Assembly (NCBI GenBank): GCA_028554795.2 | Contig: CM068827.1 | Location: 138,080,268 to 138,144,267, forward strand | DNA: 64,000 nucleotides | Reading direction: 5' to 3' | Source: Sinohyriopsis cumingii | Lineage: Eukaryota > Mollusca > Bivalvia > Unionida > Unionidae | Shown: piece by piece, positions 46,366 to 61,300 of the stretch | Layout: every line of letters begins with the position of its first letter | Position numbering within the stretch: the first letter of the stretch is position 1 | Translations under genes and position numbers: made by a program | The notes under the pieces: model-generated | The model's database searches: none | What the model saw: only the letters and a program-made list of their open reading frames with translations | Told to the model about the DNA's origin: nothing

Positions 46366-49300
46366 AAACCTCAGACCCTTTCTCGTCTGTCTCACACAGT
46401 GCGAACATGACGTCCCTTCAGTCGCATCTTCCCGTCAAATTGATTCGTGCCTTGTATGGCATCAGTCGAGAAAAAGATCCACAAACACGAGCTCGTGTCT
46501 TAGAAGCTAGTCTCAAAGAAGTCTTACGATGGTTTACGGTGACGGCACGTCAATTACTCCAAGGAATCATTCAGATTCCTCATCAAACCCAACGCTTTTT
46601 CGATCGAAACAAAGTCGCTTTGGTCCAACTGGCCGATCCCCGCATCGACACTCAAACCAAAAAACAAATCATTTTGAAACCTGGAGGGAGCGGTACTCTA
46701 GGAGGGGTCATCATTCGCTCACTCTTAAGATGGGATCCTAATGCCCCCAAAGTTATCCCCAAGACAAATGTCCAACGAAGCCCCAAGAAGAAAAAGACCA
46801 GGTCCCCAAAGAGAAGATCTTCTCCAGTGGCAGGACCCTCCTCTTACCAGACACCACCCCGGAAAAAGAAAAGAAGCCCCAAGAAAAAGAAACAGAGAAA
46901 AAGTCCCCAGAAAAAGAAAAGTCCACAGAAGAAAACTAGTCGTAAGAGAGGCACTGCGGCCAGGACACAGCCTTACACTCGCAAACCATGACCTGCCACA
47001 GCGGTGACTGTGTCTCCGACAGCCTCACGTTTATCCACTTCTCCGTTGATGTCACCAGGAACTGAAGAGTATTTGGAGACGTTAATCACACCAAGAACTT
47101 CTCCGTTGATGACCCCCAAAAGAACTTCCCCAGTGGCAGGACCCTCCAATTTAGTGGCAGTGGCTGCTGCTCACAAAGTACCTTCTCCCAAAATCAAAGT
47201 CCATGAAAGATCGGGCATGTTACAAAGTTTACTGGATTTGTCCAAGCAAGAACTGACTCGATTTAGTCCGTTACGTACCCCTGCACGACGTGTCATGCCT
47301 GTCATGAAGTTGATACGCCGTAAAGACAATCAGTGGCGACGCGTTCCAGTATAAAAAAGGCCTGTGACCAAGTAGGGTATCAGTGTTCTTTTGGTGCTCC
47401 TAAAGACTCAAAGATGTCACCCTCCAGAAAACCCCAAGGAAAGAAAAGGAAAGGACTGCCACCACGTTTAGCCAAACATGGGGACATGTTATCTGTCCTG
47501 TCCAAAGCTTCTCCACCCCTACGAAAAAAACTCATTCAAACAGCCTCCAAAGAGGTCATCGATACCGTGTGCGAATGTTGTTTGAACGTTTTGAAAGGCA
47601 CGATCCCTTTGTCCAAACACCAGAAACAATGCTTAGGCAAACATCGTCACGTTCTTCGCCAAATGGTTCAAAAGAAAATCCCCATTCGTCAAAAAAAGAA
47701 GATGTTAGTGCAACGTGGAGGCATTTTGCCTCTCTTGTTAGGCCCCATACTGAAAGGAGTCTTGGGAACCATGTTGGGAGGACTGATGGGAGCAAGATAA
47801 AAAGGCCTTCGAGAATCCCAAGATCTCAGAATCGACCCCTCACAACCCCATGGAAGGACGAAAACTAGCTTTAGTGCCTTACAAACGATGGATGGAATAC
47901 CATCGGTGGCAAGAACAACGCACCTCGCATTTACCTCCCAATCCCAATCTGAGCGAGATGTCCCAGTTACAACACGAATTGCAGTCCTTGATGGATCGCC
48001 AAGATTTGTCCGAAACAGAAAAATCGCAAAAGTACGGTCAACTCTTGCAACGACTGCAACTCTTTCACCAGAAAGCTTTAGACGAAACAGCTCTACCCAC
48101 TCTGAAAGATTTTAAGACCTTGATGAAAAGTCCAGCACCATCACCAGTACCAGTACCAGTACCAGTGACCAAGACAGAAAAAGGAAAAGAAGAAGAAGAA
48201 GAAGGGTTTCAAACTCCACCAGAAAAAGTACGCAAGTTAACAACACCACCTACCTCCAGAATTGGATGGATTAAAAAGATGATGGCCACCCCTTCTTCAT
48301 CACAAGAGAAAAAGAAAGTGAAGACAGAAATGAAGACAGAAGTGAAACAAGAACCGATATCCCCCGCTCAGACATCCTCCTCCTCTTCGACACCTATTGC
48401 CGGTCGCACACGCAAAGCCTTGCAATCCAAGAAAATACCCCAAGAGAAAAAGTGTAGCCTCTTCCAAGAGTGGGTGCCTTATTAACACACCAACCAACAC
48501 AAAAAAAAATGGAAAAAGTCTTAGCCAGCATTTACTACGATCCCTCCCATCCTGCAGGTTACGTAGGAGTTCAAAAATTGTATCGTGCTGCCAAAACGCG
48601 ACTGAAAAGTCTCCGTTTACCTCAAGTGCAACGATGGTTACAAGAACAAGCTACCTACACTTTACACAAACCCATTCGACGCAAGTTTGCCAGAAGTCGC
48701 ACCCGAGTGGAAGGCATCGATCATCAATGGCAAGCCGATTTAGCCGATGTCTCTCATTTGGCAAGCTACAATCGTGGCTACAAATATTTGTTTTGTGTCA
48801 TCGACGTCTTTTCCAAATTTGCCTGGGTCGTGCCCTTGACTTCCAAATCGAGCAGCGAGTTAGTGCGAGCCCTGCAACGGGTGTTGAAACAAAGCGGTCG
48901 TCACCCTCTTCGATGGCAAACGGACAAAGGCACCGAATTTCTGAACCAAGCTTTCCAAAAAGAATTAAAGAAACGTGACATTCATTTTTTTACCACCGAG
49001 AATCCCGAAACCAAAGCCAGCATCGTGGAACGTTTTCAACGCACTTTGAAAGAACGCATGTGGAAATATTTTACGCATCACCACACTCTGAAGTATATCG
49101 ACATCTTACCGCACCTGGTGCAAGCGTACAACCAATCTTACCATCGAAGCATCGGACGTGCCCCGCAAGACGTGACTCCCGACAACGAAGTGATGGTGTT
49201 CGAGCGTCTGTTCGGTACGTCCCCGACGAGGGCTGTCCCCAAGAAAAGTGGAGAGTTGGCCGTAGGAGATTGGGTGCGCATTGGCAAAACCAAACGCACT

Positions 49301-52300
49301 TTCGACAAAGGTTACTTACCTAACTGGACGACCGAATTGTTTCGCGTCACTGGACGAGTGCATGGCCGTCATCCTACCGTCTATAAATTGGAAGACATGA
49401 ACGGAGAAGTACTCAAAGGAACGTTTTATTTGCCCGAGTTACAACGTGTCACCAAAAAAGAAGACGACGTGTACGACATCGAAAACATTCTCGAACGCAG
49501 AACCCGTAAAGTGGGCAAACGACGTGTCAAAGAAGTCAAAGTACGTTGGAAAGGATATCCACCCAGTTTCGATTCTTGGATCGACGCTTCGCAAGTCATC
49601 GACTATAAAAAGAAGTGACCATCATGCCATTTCACACATCAGACGCAGCTACGTCGACCACTCCTTCTTCACCCAGTTCTTCTGTGCAAGATTTACAAAA
49701 ACAACCCTTGTGGGTGTGGTGTGGAGAACGTGTACCTAAAACGCAAATCGTCTTTTTCTGCCAAATCTTCGTGTTGTATTGTGTCATCGGGGCAGCCATC
49801 GCCAATTTGAGTTTGCAACAAGGAGACAAACAATTGTGGACCATTTTATTGAGCAGTTGCATCGGTTACCTGCTTCCTAATCCCTCCCTGAAATTCTCCT
49901 CGAACGGGAACCTTGTGTCCAGTGCCAGTGTCAGTCACCAGTCCAACCACAATCAGAACCCCATTTTGGGCGGAGACACGCCTCTGACGTCCACTAACCC
50001 CTCGGACAGCCACAGAACTCTGGAATTATGAGTCACGAAAACCAATTTTACTTAACCTTACCCAGTGACAGTTCCATGGAGGTGTTTCCCCACAACACGT
50101 TGTGCTGTTACACGGCCAAATTACCTCAAGCCATCCCCTTAGATCACGAAGCCCATTGGGAAGTAGCTTTAGTAGAAATGATTCACCCGACCCAAGTCCT
50201 CAATGTCCTTCCCAATCAAAATAAATTTGATGTGGAAGTTCATGACGAGCAAATGCAACAGTGGATGGATACCCATAGCAAATATGACAAGAAAACCCGT
50301 ACACCAAATTCAAAGTGGACCACCTATCACTTGTTCATTCCCCCAGGCTATTATTTTAGTGGTCAACATTTGGTCAACACCATAGCCACCAGGTTTAATG
50401 GTGTGTTTCTGAAAGCTTTGGAAAGTGTCAAAAAAAGTGTCACCCTGGAGTACCACAAAACAGCTCGTCGCTTCCTGATGAAATTTCCTGAGGGGCCTAA
50501 AATCATGTCTTTCTTATTTTGTCCTGAATTGTTTGACATGTTAGGCGGTGACATGGAGCTGAGGAAGAAAGTAGAAAAAGAAAAAGGTGAATTACCAATC
50601 ATTTCTGACAACGATTGTTTTGCCAAGTATTTTCGTACCCCGGTAGAACTGAACCAAGGACTGAATTTGATGTTCGTGTACTCCGATGTGGTGGAGTATA
50701 ACGTGGTGGGACACACCTCCGTACCGTTACTGCGTGTCATTCCTTTCAAAGTGGATTCTGCCGCAAACGCTGACGAGGAAGGTGGAAACACTTACCACGT
50801 CCACCGCGAATTTGTCCATCCTCACTATTTACCTGTCAGCAAGTCGTATTTGGACACGGTCAACATTACTATAAAAGGAGATTTAGGACAAAATATTCCA
50901 TTCACCAAAGGAAAAGTCACGGTGAAACTCCATTTTCGAAAACGGTTTTCTCACGACTCGTAAGTAAGTCATGTATCCAGTGTACCAAGGGGTTGCACGA
51001 CAGCGAGGACACGGCTTAGGAGACATGTTAAAATCGGCCTTTCGTTCGGTGGCCCCAGTCTTGAAACCGATGGTGACACGCGGATTGCACGCCTTGAAAG
51101 ATGCGGCACTGACGCAAGGCAAAGAATTTCTCCAAAATGTCATCATCGACAAACAAAACCCTAAAGAAGCCTTCATGAGGGCAGGCAAAAATGTCTTGCT
51201 GCAAACGGGCAAAGACATTTTGGGCCGACGAGACACACCTATAAATGCTCTGCACGCTACCGAGTCAGGCATTCAGCAAGGACAAGGCAGAAAGAGACGA
51301 CGAAGAAAACACCCTTTCACCAGACTTCAAGCGAGAAAGGCTAAGAAAAGAAGAACCGTTCGAGACTTAGACGTTTTCGATTATTGAGACACAGAGAAAA
51401 ATGATGCACCGAGAGTCTTGCGCTTGTTCCAAGACGGAACTGGATCTGTTTGCCATGCCCCCCAACATGATGACGATGCAAGAATCTCAATGGGTGGAAT
51501 TTCATCCCGTCTCCTCATTGACAGCCTCAGCTCCCATCGAGTTTGAAATCAAAGGACAGCCCGAAGATTACATCGATCTGAATAGCAGTTACTTGTACTT
51601 GAAAGTCAAAGTTCTAGATAAGGATGATGGTGCAGTAGATGACACTGAGAATATAGCTCCCGTCAACAATTTCATGCATTCCTTGTTTAGTGGTGTGGAC
51701 TTGTACTTGAATAACAAACTGGTCAGCAGCAGCATGGATACTTACCCTTACCGTGCCTACCTGGAAAATCTCTTGACGTACGGAATAGATGCCAAGGATA
51801 CCCATCTCAATGCTTGTGTGCTGTGGGAACCTGACGAAGCGGGCAAGTTCGACCTTGTAGATGGAACCAATAACGGCTTTGAGCAAAGAGAACTCAAAAT
51901 CTTAGATAAGAAGAGTTTAGAACTGATGGATCGTTTGCATTTGGACATGTGGTTGCAAGAGAAATATTTGCTGAACGGAGTCAATGTCCGCTTGAGACTG
52001 AATCGTAGCAGTACCGCTTTCCATTTGTTGGCTGAGGATGCTAAGGCTCCTAAAAGCAAAATCGAAGAGGCCAAACTCTACGTACGACGCGTGGAAGTGT
52101 TACCCAAAGTAGGTAACGACATCAGTCAAACGTTGAGCAGAACGACCGCCAAGTATCCCATACGACGCGTGGAAGTGAAAACGTTCACCATTCCCGTTGG
52201 ACATCATTCCATGATCGAAGATCATCTGTTCCAAGGACAGCTACCCAAACGTTTGATCATTGGTATGGTCTCGAATTCAGCCTTCAACGGAGCTTTGGGT

Positions 52301-55300
52301 AAAAATCCTTTCAACTTTCAACACTTCGACGTGAAGAAAATCGAAGTCAGTCGCGATGGCAAGACCTTGTGTACCCGACCTTTCGAACCTGACTTTACCA
52401 ACAAAAATTGCCTGAGATCGTACTTGTCCCTGTACGAAGCCACCGGTCAGTTAGGAACCAACACCAGTCACGGCATTACGTACGAGGATTACGCAGGAGG
52501 CTATGCTTTGTGGGCTTTCGATTTCACTCCAGACCAAGGCAGCGACGAGGGACATTTCCACCCTATAAAATCAGGCCAGATTCGTGTGGAACTTCAGTTT
52601 GCAAAGCCACTGGAAGAGACAGTGAACGTCATCCTGTATGCAGAATTCGATAATACCATAGAAATCAACAGTTTGAGAGAAGTCATTCTAGATTACTAGA
52701 AGCCATGGAAGACTGTTATCCCTCATTACCTAGTGGAGAAACTTTGGACATGGAATGTGAGGAGACCCTGGAAAAAGAAGAAGTAATCATGATGAAGTCA
52801 AGATGGCCAGAACAAGAAGCCCATTTAGTCTCCTGTTTTGCCAAACACTTGGTCGACAAAATGACGGAATTGATCAAGAAAAATTGTTATGGATGTCAAA
52901 ACGATCATCCCAGTCAAATTCAACACGATAAATGCCTGATGTTGAGTCAAGAAGAAAAATTGGACGAGTATCTGGACGAAGCTTGGAGTCTCATCTCGAA
53001 CAAAGACGTGTTGTACCAGTGGTATAAAGACTTGCGTGAACATTCTTGTCCACCATTAACCACTCAAGAGATCCATCGTATCGAAGCTCTCCTGAATCAG
53101 AGTGAGGAAACAGAACGAATAACCGTTTATTCGTCAGACATTTTCAAGCAAAAAGTCAGGATCGAATTGACGACTTATTATTACCTGTGAAGAAGAAAAA
53201 AACATGGATACCTGGGAACTTCATTACCTTTTGAACCACAGTTCGTATACGGCTTCTTGGAATCCTGTCGTCTGTGCTAAAGATGAACTCCCTCATCGCA
53301 AACCTAAAGACCATCAAGCTTACGTGATCAACACGGACGACAGTCATCTCCCAGGAACCCACTGGGTAGCCGTCTACTTTCCTCAAGAAGGATGTGTGGA
53401 ATATTTCGATTCGTACGGATTGCCCCCTTTGGAAGACGATATCATCGACTTTATGAGAAGAAATGCTCAAACCACCCGATTCAATAATGTGAAATTACAA
53501 GGCACAGATTCCTTGGTGTGTGGACAGTACTGTGTGTATTATCTGCATCATCGCAGCCTGGGCTATTCCTTAGAACATTTAGTGACTCATTTCGATCCTC
53601 GTTCTTCTGCTAGAAACGATGTGAAAGTAGATCGATGGTTTTGTGACCATTATGCTTATCTTTTGTCTCAAGCTAGGAAACGTAGTGTCCATCAATGGCC
53701 TAATGATTTCCAACAGTGGAAATCACAATTTCATTCACAACGTTGTCAACCCTGTTTAAAGTAGATTGTTAATTGAGAAAAAAATGTTTGTGATTAGAAA
53801 AAAATGTTTGATGTTATAATGTTGGATTATTGTTAAAAAATGTTAGAGTTGTTGTTTAGTGTTAAGTGATTTTTGAATAAAAAATGTTGTGTTTTGAAAA
53901 AAATGTCTTTGTCTTTTGTTTACCTAGAAGAATGTTTGATTGATGCTCTTTGATTTCTTACTATCCCTCTCATGACACTCACTAAACGTTGCGACTCAAA
54001 AACCGTGTGGGGGATGTTTTCCTTCACGTCCGCGCTTTCACTTTAAGAACCGGGGTTGTTTCCAGTCTAACCATCCATTGTCGACTCATCCTCCTACGAA
54101 GATGTGCTCCAAACTAGCTAAGCTCAACGAAGCCTACGTGAATTTGCATAGGGTCAGACACAGTCTGATACCAAAGCCAGAAGAAATAGAGAATGTGAGA
54201 ATGTTAAAAATCACTGAAGACCTAATAGAAGAGCTCTTCAGAGAAGAAGTGAACAGGGAAAAAGAAGAATGGACAGAGAAGTACAGACTTCAGAGACAGC
54301 AGCAACAGCAGCAACAACAGCAACAACAACAACAGCAGCAGCAACCTGAAGCTGACAGAGGCTTTGTCGATTGCCGTATCGACACCAAAGAGTTCTTCTT
54401 CTCTTTCCGAAGAAGCAGACCTATCGCCAGAAAGTCTATAATCAGAGGACATCGCATTCTTAGAAACTAAAAAAAGAATGCCATAGCAAACAAAAAAACA
54501 GCCCTTTTCAGGGCTACCCCAATACTCTAGAAAAGAAATAACGATCGATTTGCCAATGTGTGTAGGTAGAGTAGTGTGAAAATAAACACTAACTCTTGCT
54601 TTTAAAAATGTGAGGGTATGTGTTGGTGTGTTAGTGTTAGTAAGTGATAAAGTAAGTTGGTATGGATAATAGATTAAAATGATGTCTTTTTGGTGTTTGA
54701 GGTGTATATTTGGAGTTAGACTGAATTGCTTTGAGTATGTGGATAGTCTATTGAAGTGATTAATAAAAAATTTTAAAATGGTGATGGGTAGCATAAAAAA
54801 GTGAGTGAGTGTTTCTTTTAGGTCCGCGCGTTGTTGTTGTTTTGGTTATGATCTAGGTAAGATGAATTTTATGTTATTAGGGGGATGTTTTCCTTCACGT
54901 CCGCGCTTTCAGTATAAATTGAAACTCGTTCGGCAGTCCAGCTACCCTTGTTGATTGTTCAACACTAGAAAAATGAGCAGCAGACTGAGTAAATTGATGG
55001 AACTTCAGATGCATCTGGAGTATGCCAGATGCCTCCTGAATGAGCTGACTGCAGAGACCCTTGTGGAAGAAGCCAGGATAGAACAAGAGGAAGAAGAAAG
55101 AAAACTGAAAGAAGAGGAAGAAAAAAAGAGAGGGATAAGGTCTCACGTGTTCATGATAGAGAAATGTGAGGTGAAGCCCTGGGTGATGGAACCTCCACAA
55201 GTAATGACTGCACCACAGTTACAACCACAACAAGAGGTAATTGTTCATCCTCGAATGAGGAATAGAAGAGAAAGAAGACAAAGGGAAGAAGAAGAAGAAG

Positions 55301-58300
55301 TGTTCACTATTCCGCAAATGGAGGAGTGGGATAGTGAAGCCACTCACCCCCCGTCAGCTCTTCCAACAACTTCAGTCAATTGGACCAATGACTGGAGTAG
55401 GCGTTGTGTCTGTGGTGCCAGACCCGGAAGGTGCCACCATTAGCCAGGTGCCTCTGAAGTTCCAAAAACAGTCCTTTTCAGGGCTACCCCAATACTCTAG
55501 AAAAGAAATAACAATCCATTTGCCAATGTGTGTAGGTAGATTAGTGTGATTATAAACACTAACTCTTTTTCAAAAAATGTGAGGGTATGTGTTTGTGTTT
55601 GTAAGAGCTCAGGTATGTTTGTGTGAATAGTAGATTATGGGTTTCTTTATTGTTTCTTAGAGTATGTGGAGAGTATAGTTTGGGTTTGATTATATGAAAT
55701 GAGAAAAGTGGGAATGTTTTCCTTCACGTCCGCACGTTGTTTGGTTATGATCTAGGTAAGTTCAATTTTATGTTTTTAGGGGGATGTTTTCCATCACGTC
55801 CGCGCTTTTTGTATAAGAACCCACAGTATTAGTGGTTCAAACCATTCTGCAAAGAATAAAAAAAGAAGATGGCTTCAAACCACCTTAACAAAATGGAAAA
55901 ATTGCAAAACGTCATGGACAATTTAGGAATGTTTGAGCAAATGTTGGTTAACTTAAACGAGGATCACTACTCATATAGTCCCCATAGAGTGAAGATGGAG
56001 ATAAACAATTTACGAAAAATGAAGGTAATCATCAGTGATCTGTTGAAAGAAATAAAGGAGGAAAAGGAGGATGAAGAGGAAAGGATAAGGATGAGAGAAT
56101 GGAATGAAAAAATTGAAAAAGAAGAAGAAAATGAAAAGAGGAAGAAAGAAGAGGAGGAAGAGAAGAAGAAAGAAGAGGAGGAGAAGAAAAAAAGAAAGAG
56201 AAGAAGAGTGTAGGAGATAAAATAAGAACTTGGTGGAGGAAAAGAAGAAATTAGAAGAAGAAGAAGAAAACCCAAAGGCCCTTTTCAGGGCCAGCCATAT
56301 TTCTCGAAAAGAGATAGCCTTTCCATTGCCTACCCCTTTTTTAAAAAATTTTTAAAAATTCCCCTTGTCCGTAGAGTGTCCCACGATTTATTCCCATGTT
56401 AAATTCCCCTTGTCCGTAGAGTGTCCCACGATTTATTCCCATGTTAATTCCCCTTGTCCGTAGAGTGTCCCACGATTTTTCGCCATGTTAAATTTCCATT
56501 GTCCGTAGAGTGTCCCAAGGGGTTCTGTAATGCTAATTCCCATTGTCCGTAGGGTATCCCCATTCATTACTAGGAAAGGTCAAACGATTGACTTTTTTCT
56601 AGCCTAACATAGCTAATCAACAAAAGATGAAATAATATAAAGAATACTGGATGGTGTAATGTAGGTATGTATACTAAAATAGTTATTAACTATATGTGTT
56701 GCCAATGCCACAAATTATGTTAATCATTAAATTGGTCCTTTAAGTAGATAAGTAAACACCGATGTTATTGGCCACATATTCTTGTTCTTTTGAGAATAAA
56801 TGATAATATTATTTTGAAATACCAGGAACCAAGGAACATTAGTACAATGACTACATCGTTTGTTATGTCTCTAGGTGCTCATGATTCTTCAATTTATTCT
56901 TCCGACACCAAAGCTGTATAATATTAACGATTTTACTTCATAAATATTCAAGCATCATAAATCTCTTGAATGATGTTAACCCAGATAATAAGCTTGCTCA
57001 CTTGTTCAACGATGATACAGCCATCATGCACTAATATGGTTACCGTTTTGTCTTGTTAAGTCAGTTTTTAATCATCATATTGTACACACAAGTATATGCT
57101 GTTCGGGTGTTTATTCCAGTCATCATCTATCCTTGGACTCACCGCCCATTGGTATTTAACATATTGGTACAGTTTTTTTTATATTCTACATGGTACTATG
57201 CTATCCCGCTGAGAATAGTTATGATCATATTTCGCCATTAATGAGCTTTCTCTGCTTGGTCCTCATCTTAGTGTAGTTCCATCGATTGGTAAACACAAAT
57301 GGAATGACACACTGAAATATCCTAGATTATATTTATTTTCGTCGCAAGACCAGTCAAATCTATTTAGAATACAATAGATGTTGAAAGCGCTATAATGGCG
57401 CTCTGTAAAGAAATGTTTAGAAAGCTGGTGTGCTTGTACATATATGGCTGCTTATCTCCATCTTTTATTGGATTTTCTTGCAGAAGTTGTAAAGTTAACT
57501 TCTAAAGGAAAGGTAACAAACCCACATCTTTCATGGTATTTGTTCAGCAAAATAAGTCAAGTACATCTGGACATCTACCTGCTGAACGTTTAGGTGAAGA
57601 AACAGTAACAGAGCTTTGACCATTTCAAAGATATAACGTATTAGAGTTGATATTGTTTAGGATAGACGGCAATAGTGAAGTGGGATACCCTAGGGACAAT
57701 GGGACTTTAATGTTAAAATAGGTGGTTTGCACCCTAGGGACTATGTAAATTTAACATGGGAGCACAGAGTTTGTACCCTAGTGACAATGGGAAGTTAACA
57801 TGGTGGGATGGGACTGTTTAGGGGCAATGGGAATTTAACATGGGGAATTTTAACATGGATGGGACTATAGAGGGACAATGGATTGGGTCTGTCTAGGGAC
57901 AATGGAAATGGAACATGGGAGATGGATAGCACACAGACAATAGACATTGTTTCAAAAAGAAATTTAGGCATGAAAGTGAATGTCGTTTCGAGACATAGGA
58001 TTGGCCCTGAAAAGGGCCTTTGGGTTTTATGTTAACATACCATACTGTTAACACAGAAGGCACCGCATATGTCTCCTTCTTTTCCTTAAACTCTGTCTCA
58101 CTTCTGGACCGTAAATTAAAACCCTCTTTAAACAATCTTGTCTTTCTACTTAGATTCTTCTTTTCCACACACATGTATCCGTCATCTTAACAATAGTCCA
58201 CGAGGATCGGACGTACATGGGTAAGTCCGTTCTAAACATCATTGAAGAGACGAGAGTAGAGGATTCCACGTCGGTCCACATCTTGGTGACGAGAACAGGT

Positions 58301-61300
58301 GAAGGAATGCAGCGAACTGCGGTTATTTATAGGGAAAGGGAGGATCGAAACGAATTGAATTGGTTGACCAATCCAAACACCCGTTACAAAATTCAGTCAC
58401 CATTCGTCCAATCGGAAGAGAGCAGTTCGTGACGTCACATTCCCTATAGAGAGGCACTAGCGTTTGTGCGCAGTCAGTCCATGCGACACAGTTAGCATAA
58501 ACATGGCGCAAACTCAGAAGACAATGAATTGGGGTGCACCGACCGTCGAGACTACCCAAGTGAACCCGGATTTACTTCCAGAAGAGGTGAATTGAGATTT
58601 TGTGGATTTTCTTTCGCAAGAATTTGTTCCGGAACCAGTACCTTCGCCACCTTCTCCTTCTTTACCACACGTGGAGAATTTTAAACAGAGCCAGAAAGAA
58701 GAATTGGATAAATTTACACAACAGCAAAAGGAAGTGGAACAAGCTTTTCTCCTACAACAGTAAGAAGAAGAGGTAAGAAAGAAACAACAAGAAGAAGCAG
58801 CAAAGAAACAAGAGGGTGAAAGTCAAACGGTTACGATAATGTTGGACATTTTACCGGAGTTAAGAAGTCTGAAAGAAATGTATCAGACTTCTTTATTACG
58901 ACCGAAAAGACAAATACCTTCCCGAGCTAAACAACCCAACCCTGTGACATCACCTACCATACCACCCTTAATGATTTCTACCAAATCATCATTGACACTA
59001 CGCAGTCCAGAAGTAGGCCTTGGCTGTGGCAAAGGCTTAAGGCAGTCAAAGTTGATTGCTTCCTAAGTTTGTTGTTTAAAACCAACAAATACCCAAAAGC
59101 CCTTTTCAGGCCATCCATCTCTCTCGAAAAGAGATAGTATTTCAATTGCCAACATCAATTAAAACTCAAAAACCCCTTTTTTACCCATATAGTACGTGTG
59201 AATGGTTGAGTGCGTAAGTGTAGATTCTTATTCTAAAAATCAAAACCAAGAGACACTTACTTTTAATAGACTTTCTATTCTGGTACAAATTTTACAATCC
59301 AATTCACAACACAACATAGCACTTTAAAAAGGTCAAAGGTTTCTTCTTTGTCTGTCTTCACTCTCTCTTTTTTTTTAAATGTCTTCACTTTCACAGCTTT
59401 TTCCTCCTCTTCATCCTCAATTTCTTCCCTTCTTCTTTATTTATCCTGTTTCTGTTTCTTCACCTGTCTGCTTTCTTCCTCTTCTTCCTCTCCATATCTC
59501 GCCTCTTCTTCTTGCTCCTGTTGTTTCTTAGGGCAATCTGGAGACCAATGTCCTTTTTCTTGACAATGATAACAGGTATCTTGACTGTTGTCTCTTCTAA
59601 CCCCTGATTTTTTTTTGACGGTCTGGACACTCTGAAAACCGATGTCCTTTATTTTTACAGATATAGCAAGTATCTTGACTTTTATCTCGAAAGGAGGGTG
59701 AGTAGTCCGTCGGCTTGTCTGAAGAAAATTTTCTAATGACCCCTCGAAAAACTCTGATGAAAAGTTCGATCAGTGTAGTCTCGTTCATTGTCATGCTCGG
59801 TTTGAAAGTGAAATGAATAGTGGAAGGACAAGGCATACACCCTTTATATACGCTGGTCTGTCATGGATATAAAGTAACCCAAGGTGTTTAAACTTTAGGC
59901 ATTTGACCTTTTGCAGTCAAGATGAAACGATCGAATCCAATCGAGAAGAAAGGAGAAGAAGAAAGAGGCAGAAACGTGATCTATAGCCTCGTACCATTGC
60001 TGAAGTCTTGGCACAAACTCATGCCAGTGATTTTGAAGAGGACACGAGTGAACCAGAATCCGAACCCAGAGAGTCTGCACCTAGTCAAAGTTCACCACTC
60101 TTAGTCAACCCTGAAAAGTACTATCACATTCGAGAGGCGGAAAAGCATCCCTTTAGAAAATTTTGAACCACGGCTTGCAAATACACGGTGAAGTTTAAAG
60201 ATTTCAAGTCCGACGTACCATTGGAGAAAGCAGAAGGGTTCATCACCGAGATGTGGGATTCTTTGCTCACCACACTCAATCGACAATGTCAACCCAAAAA
60301 ATACGATCGCTTGAGACTTTCCATACAATACGACGGCTTGAAATCCCCTTTTAGGATCGAGTTTAGCATCCCTGCAGAATTGACCCTTCCAAAGTCATGG
60401 ACATGATTCAACACGTGCAACAATACAATGACCAGTTTGACATCACCGATGGAAAAGCCACACTGGACATGACCCACGTCTCTCCACCTCAAGGGACTGG
60501 TCGCATAAAGGTGTTATTGGTAAAGGGCCTTCTCAACATCAAAACAGGTCTCGTCCAAATTAACAATTCTCAAGACCAGATGTGTTTAGCCAGGGCTATT
60601 GCGGTGAGACGAACCTATGCCAACAAGAACGACACAGCAGAATGGAAAAGAGCCTGGAAAACTATCCAAAAATCGGACCGACCCAAACAACGAAATGAAG
60701 CAGAACTCCTGTTACAACAAGCCAGTCTGTCCAAAGACACACCCTGTGGCATTCCTGAATTGCAAAAATTGCAAGATGTCCTAGCTCCACGCTTCACCTT
60801 GAATGTGTACCCTCATGAAGTGCGCGGGCCGCTGTTATTTCGAGGCCAAGACTTTAAAGATGGAAAATACATTAATCTCTATCATCACGACGAACATTTC
60901 GATACCATTACCAGCATCACCGCATTCCGGGGATATTGTTATTACCGTGAGAAATGTGACTATGGCTATAACAATCGAGAGTAACACAAACAGTGCGGAT
61001 CGAAATGCTCAGGATGTTTGGCCTCTCAACCCTGTCTTAACGAAGGACAAGAACGAGTGCATTATCCTGCTTTTCTGCGTACGTTTGTCAGCCCTACCTG
61101 TTACCAACAACATTTGAAGACACAAGGTTCACAGAAGAAATGTGCTTGTCAGCTCTTGAGATTGATCCCTACCAGTGGACAAAGCATACTTACCAATAAT
61201 GCCAAGGCACACGTATGTCGAGGAAAGAAAAAATGTCACATTTGTCACCGAATCGTGGATTTGGAACATCAATGCTACATGCAGAAATACCAACCCCAAC

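Larger units (their letters stand above)
36947..56571 (+). mobile_element. Complete Polinton/Maverick element (copy 2), 19,625 bp
   Basis: Both TIRs, AG...CT termini and a perfect 6-bp target duplication are present. The gene set includes PolB, packaging ATPase, integrase, protease, major and minor capsid proteins and at least ten accessory genes. Known lesions: the polymerase is split with a missing linker, and single in-frame TGAs interrupt a core-like gene and a putative tail-anchored protein. The element is therefore recent but probably not autonomous as written. Confidence 0.95.
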